Source of the DNA: Deltaproteobacteria bacterium HGW-Deltaproteobacteria-12 | Lineage (GTDB): Bacteria > Desulfobacterota > Syntrophia > Syntrophales > Smithellaceae | Assembly (NCBI GenBank): GCA_002840565.1 | Contig: PHBK01000008.1 | Span: 1-64,000, forward strand | Direction: 5' to 3' | DNA: 64,000 nt | Part shown: in pieces, positions 61,185 to 64,000 of the stretch | Layout of the letters: every line of letters starts with the position of its first letter | Position numbering within the stretch: the first letter of the stretch is position 1 | The notes under the pieces: generated by a model | The model's database searches: none | What the model saw: only the letters and a program-made list of their open reading frames with translations | What the model was told of the DNA's origin: nothing | Made by a program: the position numbers and the translations under genes

Positions 61185-64000
61185 ATGACTTTGAACAACA
61201 AAAGAATTGAATATAAGAGCGGCTCGGTAAATTCATTTTTGCCTGATATATCATTCCTGGATATTTACATTTGCGTGCTGCTGATCTGTTTTTTGTTTGG
61301 ATCCGCGTCTGCTCCCGCTAATGCCTTTGCCGGGGAAAAGGGGTGGGTTGGTGCGCAGGTGCAGCCCTTGGCCGGTGCAATGAGACGCTTTCTTTCCCGG
61401 TTGACGGGTACAGAGGAAGGTATTCTGGTTGCCGCAGTTACCAAGGGGGGACCCGCCGAACAAATGGGAATAAAACCCAATGACGTCGTTCTGGGTTTTA
61501 ATTACCGGAAAATTAAAAATATCGATGAATTCGAACGTGCCGTCGCGGGAGCAAGCCCCGGTGATAGAATAGTCTTATCCGTGTTTCGCATGTCTCCAAC
61601 CATCCTGACTATTGTCGGACGGATGGGGCAATCGCCGGAAGCCGGCGGAGTAGATCAATCAGCGGGAGGTATCCAGGAAAGTCCAGGCCCTGCGACAGGG
61701 GATGTAACTGCTAAAATATTTGCCCCGCCGGGACATCATGAAATTGAATCTCTGGATTATTCCCGCGACGGTGAGTTGATTGTTTCCGGGGGGGGGACAT
61801 CGCTTAAGCTGTGGGATGCGTTAACAGGCAGGGAAATCAGAACATTTACCGGCGTTGCAGATGTTATTTATTCAGTTGCGTTTTCACCGGACGTCAGATT
61901 TGTGCTCACGGGCTGCGCCAACCATAAAGCCGTCCTCTGGGATGTTGAAACAGGAAAACCAATTCGGTCATTTATCGGACAGACTAAGGATGACCTGATC
62001 GAGTCAGTAGCTTTCTCTCCCGACGGCCGCTCCGTGCTTACCGGGGGAAGTGATAAAACCATCCGGCTGTGGGATACGGCCTCCGGACAGGAAATACGTA
62101 CGTTTGCCGGACATAAAGCGTGGGTCAACTCCGTCGGTTTTTCGCCGGACGGCAAGTTGATTGTTTCCGGAGGCTGGGACGGCCACATCAAGCTTTGGGA
62201 TGTTGCTACCGCCGCTGAAACCGGACCTTTTAAAGAAAATAAACCGGCTGCTGAATATAAAGCCGCCAGAGATAATTTGCGCTCCGCCGGCGGGAGAGGA
62301 AGAGGAGGTGCCGCTCCTGTTGTTGCTGAGCCTGCCAAGATTGATGTTCCTCCTGCCGTCATTGTAAGAGTGGGTGATAAAATGGCCTGGAATATCGAGG
62401 CCTGGAAGAATCGCCTCAGCACGGTTGTCTTTTCTCCTGACGGCAAATATCTGCTTTCCGGAAACTGGGGCGGAGTCATCAGTTTGTGGGATGCTTCCAG
62501 CGGGCAAAAAATAAAAAATTTTACCGGACACACGGGGAGAATTAACGCCCTGAGATTTTCACCCGACGGCCGACGCATACTATCGGCAGGCCGCGACAAT
62601 CTGGTGAAAATATGGGATGTCGCCACCGGGCAAGCGCTGCAGACAATGACCGGACATACAGGGGAAGTAAGGGCCATCGCTTTTTCCGGCAAGCCGCATA
62701 TTGTCATATCCGGCGGCGCGGATGGCACAATGAGGTTCTGGAACTCCAATACCGGCGAAGAGTTTATTAAGTTTGTCGGTTTGAATGATGGTGAGTGGAT
62801 AATTGTCACCTTTGATGGCTATTACAATTCGTCGCCAAAGGGTCACAAAGAGCTGAACATACTTGTCAATACCAAAGTGTATGGGATTGACCAGTTTTAT
62901 GATCTTTTTTACCGTCCCGATATTGTGACGGCAAAACTGCGTGGCGAGAATATTGCAGACCTGGTTACTCTGACTCTCAGTGAAGCGATCAAGACCCCGC
63001 CACCCCGTGTCAGTTTTACCTCAATGCCCGGGGAAACAAGAACGCCGGCGGCTAAAGTATGCTATCGTGTAAAAAGCGCCGGCGGCGGCATCGGCGAAAT
63101 AAGGATTTTCCAAAACGGCAAGCTTATCAAATCTGATGGTTTCTATCGCGAAGCCTTCAGAAATGAAAATACAGCTAAGATGCAACTGGCTTCATTGAAT
63201 AGCAGGGCCGTCTATCAGGATATGCGCTCCCTGACGGTGAAGGAAAAGGCCACGTCCCTTGCTCCACTTGCCGCGCCGAAAGGAAACCTGGTTGAGGAGT
63301 GCGTCGATGTGGAAGCTATTGCGGGTGAGAACGAAATCAGCCTGACCGCCTTTAATGCCCCCAATACCGTGCAGAGTTTTCTCGAAACTGCGAAGTTTGT
63401 GTCCACGGTAAAGCAGTCCGAGCCTCATCTTTACATTCTGTCCGTTGGCATTGACAGATATCGTGACGCTTCCATCAATCTCAAATATGCGGCCAAAGAT
63501 GCGGCGGATTTTGCAGGCCGGATGTCGGCCGCGGCCCGCAGCCTCTATAAACCTGAAAACATCCATCTGGTCAGCCTGGTAAATGAGCAGGCCGGTAAAC
63601 AGAATATTCTCTCCACGATAGACAGCCTTTCCAAAAAAATAAAACACGCAGACCGGTTCATATTTTTTGACGCCTCCCATGGACTGCTGCTGCAGGGGCA
63701 GTACTACATAGTCACCAGCAGCTTTGACGGGAAACTGTTCAGTATGGCCAGTTTGATCAGCTCCAATGAAATTGTCGAAATCTCCAAGAAGATAAAATCT
63801 TTGTCGCAGTTGTTCATCTTTGATACCTGTCATGCCGGAGGTGTCGATAATATTGTCAGCGGCCTTTACGATGCCCGGATGTCAGTGCTGGCAAAGAAAA
63901 TGGGGCTGCACATTTTTGCGTCGGCCGGCAGCGTGCAGACAGCGCTGGATGGTTTTCAGGGCAACGGCTTGTATACACATACGCTGTTGCAGGGGATAGC
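61185..64000 (+). CDS. PDZ-WD40-caspase (peptidase C14) protein, 3' end outside window
   Basis: The frame is open from ATG 61185, eight bases after GGGAGG, to the window edge: 938 codons, no stop. An N-terminal hydrophobic stretch (about 25-50, CVLLICFLFGSASAPANAFAG) is a signal or anchor. A PDZ domain (about 55-135) follows: EEGILVAAVTKGGPAEQMGIKPNDVVLGF. Seven WD40 repeats (about 184-527), a full propeller, carry a linker of about 45 residues between repeats 4 and 5. The caspase domain starts near 748 (LYILSVGIDRYRD) with His832 (FFDASHG) and Cys882 (FDTCHAGG), so the catalytic dyad is complete. Confidence 0.85.
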   Translation, partial: MTLNNKRIEYKSGSVNSFLPDISFLDIYICVLLICFLFGSASAPANAFAGEKGWVGAQVQPLAGAMRRFLSRLTGTEEGILVAAVTKGGPAEQMGIKPNDVVLGFNYRKIKNIDEFERAVAGASPGDRIVLSVFRMSPTILTIVGRMGQSPEAGGVDQSAGGIQESPGPATGDVTAKIFAPPGHHEIESLDYSRDGELIVSGGGTSLKLWDALTGREIRTFTGVADVIYSVAFSPDVRFVLTGCANHKAVLWDVETGKPIRSFIGQTKDDLIESVAFSPDGRSVLTGGSDKTIRLWDTASGQEIRTFAGHKAWVNSVGFSPDGKLIVSGGWDGHIKLWDVATAAETGPFKENKPAAEYKAARDNLRSAGGRGRGGAAPVVAEPAKIDVPPAVIVRVGDKMAWNIEAWKNRLSTVVFSPDGKYLLSGNWGGVISLWDASSGQKIKNFTGHTGRINALRFSPDGRRILSAGRDNLVKIWDVATGQALQTMTGHTGEVRAIAFSGKPHIVISGGADGTMRFWNSNTGEEFIKFVGLNDGEWIIVTFDGYYNSSPKGHKELNILVNTKVYGIDQFYDLFYRPDIVTAKLRGENIADLVTLTLSEAIKTPPPRVSFTSMPGETRTPAAKVCYRVKSAGGGIGEIRIFQNGKLIKSDGFYREAFRNENTAKMQLASLNSRAVYQDMRSLTVKEKATSLAPLAAPKGNLVEECVDVEAIAGENEISLTAFNAPNTVQSFLETAKFVSTVKQSEPHLYILSVGIDRYRDASINLKYAAKDAADFAGRMSAAARSLYKPENIHLVSLVNEQAGKQNILSTIDSLSKKIKHADRFIFFDASHGLLLQGQYYIVTSSFDGKLFSMASLISSNEIVEISKKIKSLSQLFIFDTCHAGGVDNIVSGLYDARMSVLAKKMGLHIFASAGSVQTALDGFQGNGLYTHTLLQGI

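Noticed and set aside
61868-62809. Minus-strand open frame of 313 codons
   Set aside because: It lies wholly antisense to the WD40 region of the caspase gene, has repetitive low-complexity sequence mirroring the WD repeats, and no ribosome-binding site. The plus-strand frame has clear domains.

Overview
The window reads as chromosome of a Gram-negative, probably anaerobic Desulfobacterota bacterium. The Syntrophales (Syntrophus/Smithella type) is my best guess, inferred from gene content and not from a marker tree. Pointers are a four-subunit 2-oxoacid:ferredoxin oxidoreductase, a c-di-GMP-class riboswitch over a minor-pilin operon, a PxxKW cysteine-rich protein, a partial mannose-type PTS, sigma-54 regulation and a LexA box of the GAAC-N4-GTTC type.

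Layout. 0.1-8.2 kb: release-factor-like and ACT proteins, the 2-oxoacid oxidoreductase operon, a lone NusG paralogue, an FAD dehydrogenase, a hydroxyacid dehydrogenase and ribD. 8.3-14.7 kb: a riboswitch, prepilin peptidase, four prepilin-like proteins and PilY1. 14.8-23.3 kb: argS, a SPOR protein, ffh-rpsP-khpA-rimM-trmD-(RNA methyltransferase)-rplS, rnhB and yraN. 23.3-26.8 kb: a split YeeE/YedE transporter and a UDP-xylose gene pair. 27-31 kb: rsmI, an envelope gene cluster (FlgT-like, GNA1162-type lipoprotein, FecR-like), pgsA and tRNA-Val. 31.2-38.6 kb: thrS-infC-rpmI-rplT-pheS-pheT-ihfA-merR, with infC starting at ATA. 39-44.7 kb: PTS IID-HPr-EI and plsB. 44.7-49.2 kb: wbuC, eno, ttcA-like, smpB, a thioesterase and tmRNA.

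The accessory part starts at the tmRNA gene. A 3.2-kb AT-rich island sits between the ssrA 3' end and an imperfect copy of it at 52328-52350, with a truncated tyrosine integrase at its left edge. Inside are two genes with the architecture of integron cassettes. The first is a zinc-ribbon/DUF4145 protein and the second an OLD-type ATPase-TOPRIM protein. Each gene is followed by an attC-like site, and in each case the 7-base R'' box is the exact reverse complement of the 7-base core at the 5' edge of the same cassette. No integron integrase is visible, so this looks like a two-cassette integrase-less (CALIN-type) array holding a candidate defence pair.

Beyond the island, 52.5-57.2 kb carries a flavodoxin-like reductase, an SDR and a sigma-54 activator. 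The activator is followed by two palindromic putative activator sites and a well-spaced -24/-12 promoter that opens an operon of tiny Cys/Met-rich and membrane proteins, one of them only 56 residues. The last part has a diguanylate cyclase, lexA with its own SOS operator, yedK, an aldo-keto reductase with a ferredoxin tail, and the first 938 codons of a secreted PDZ-WD40-caspase protein that runs off the right edge.
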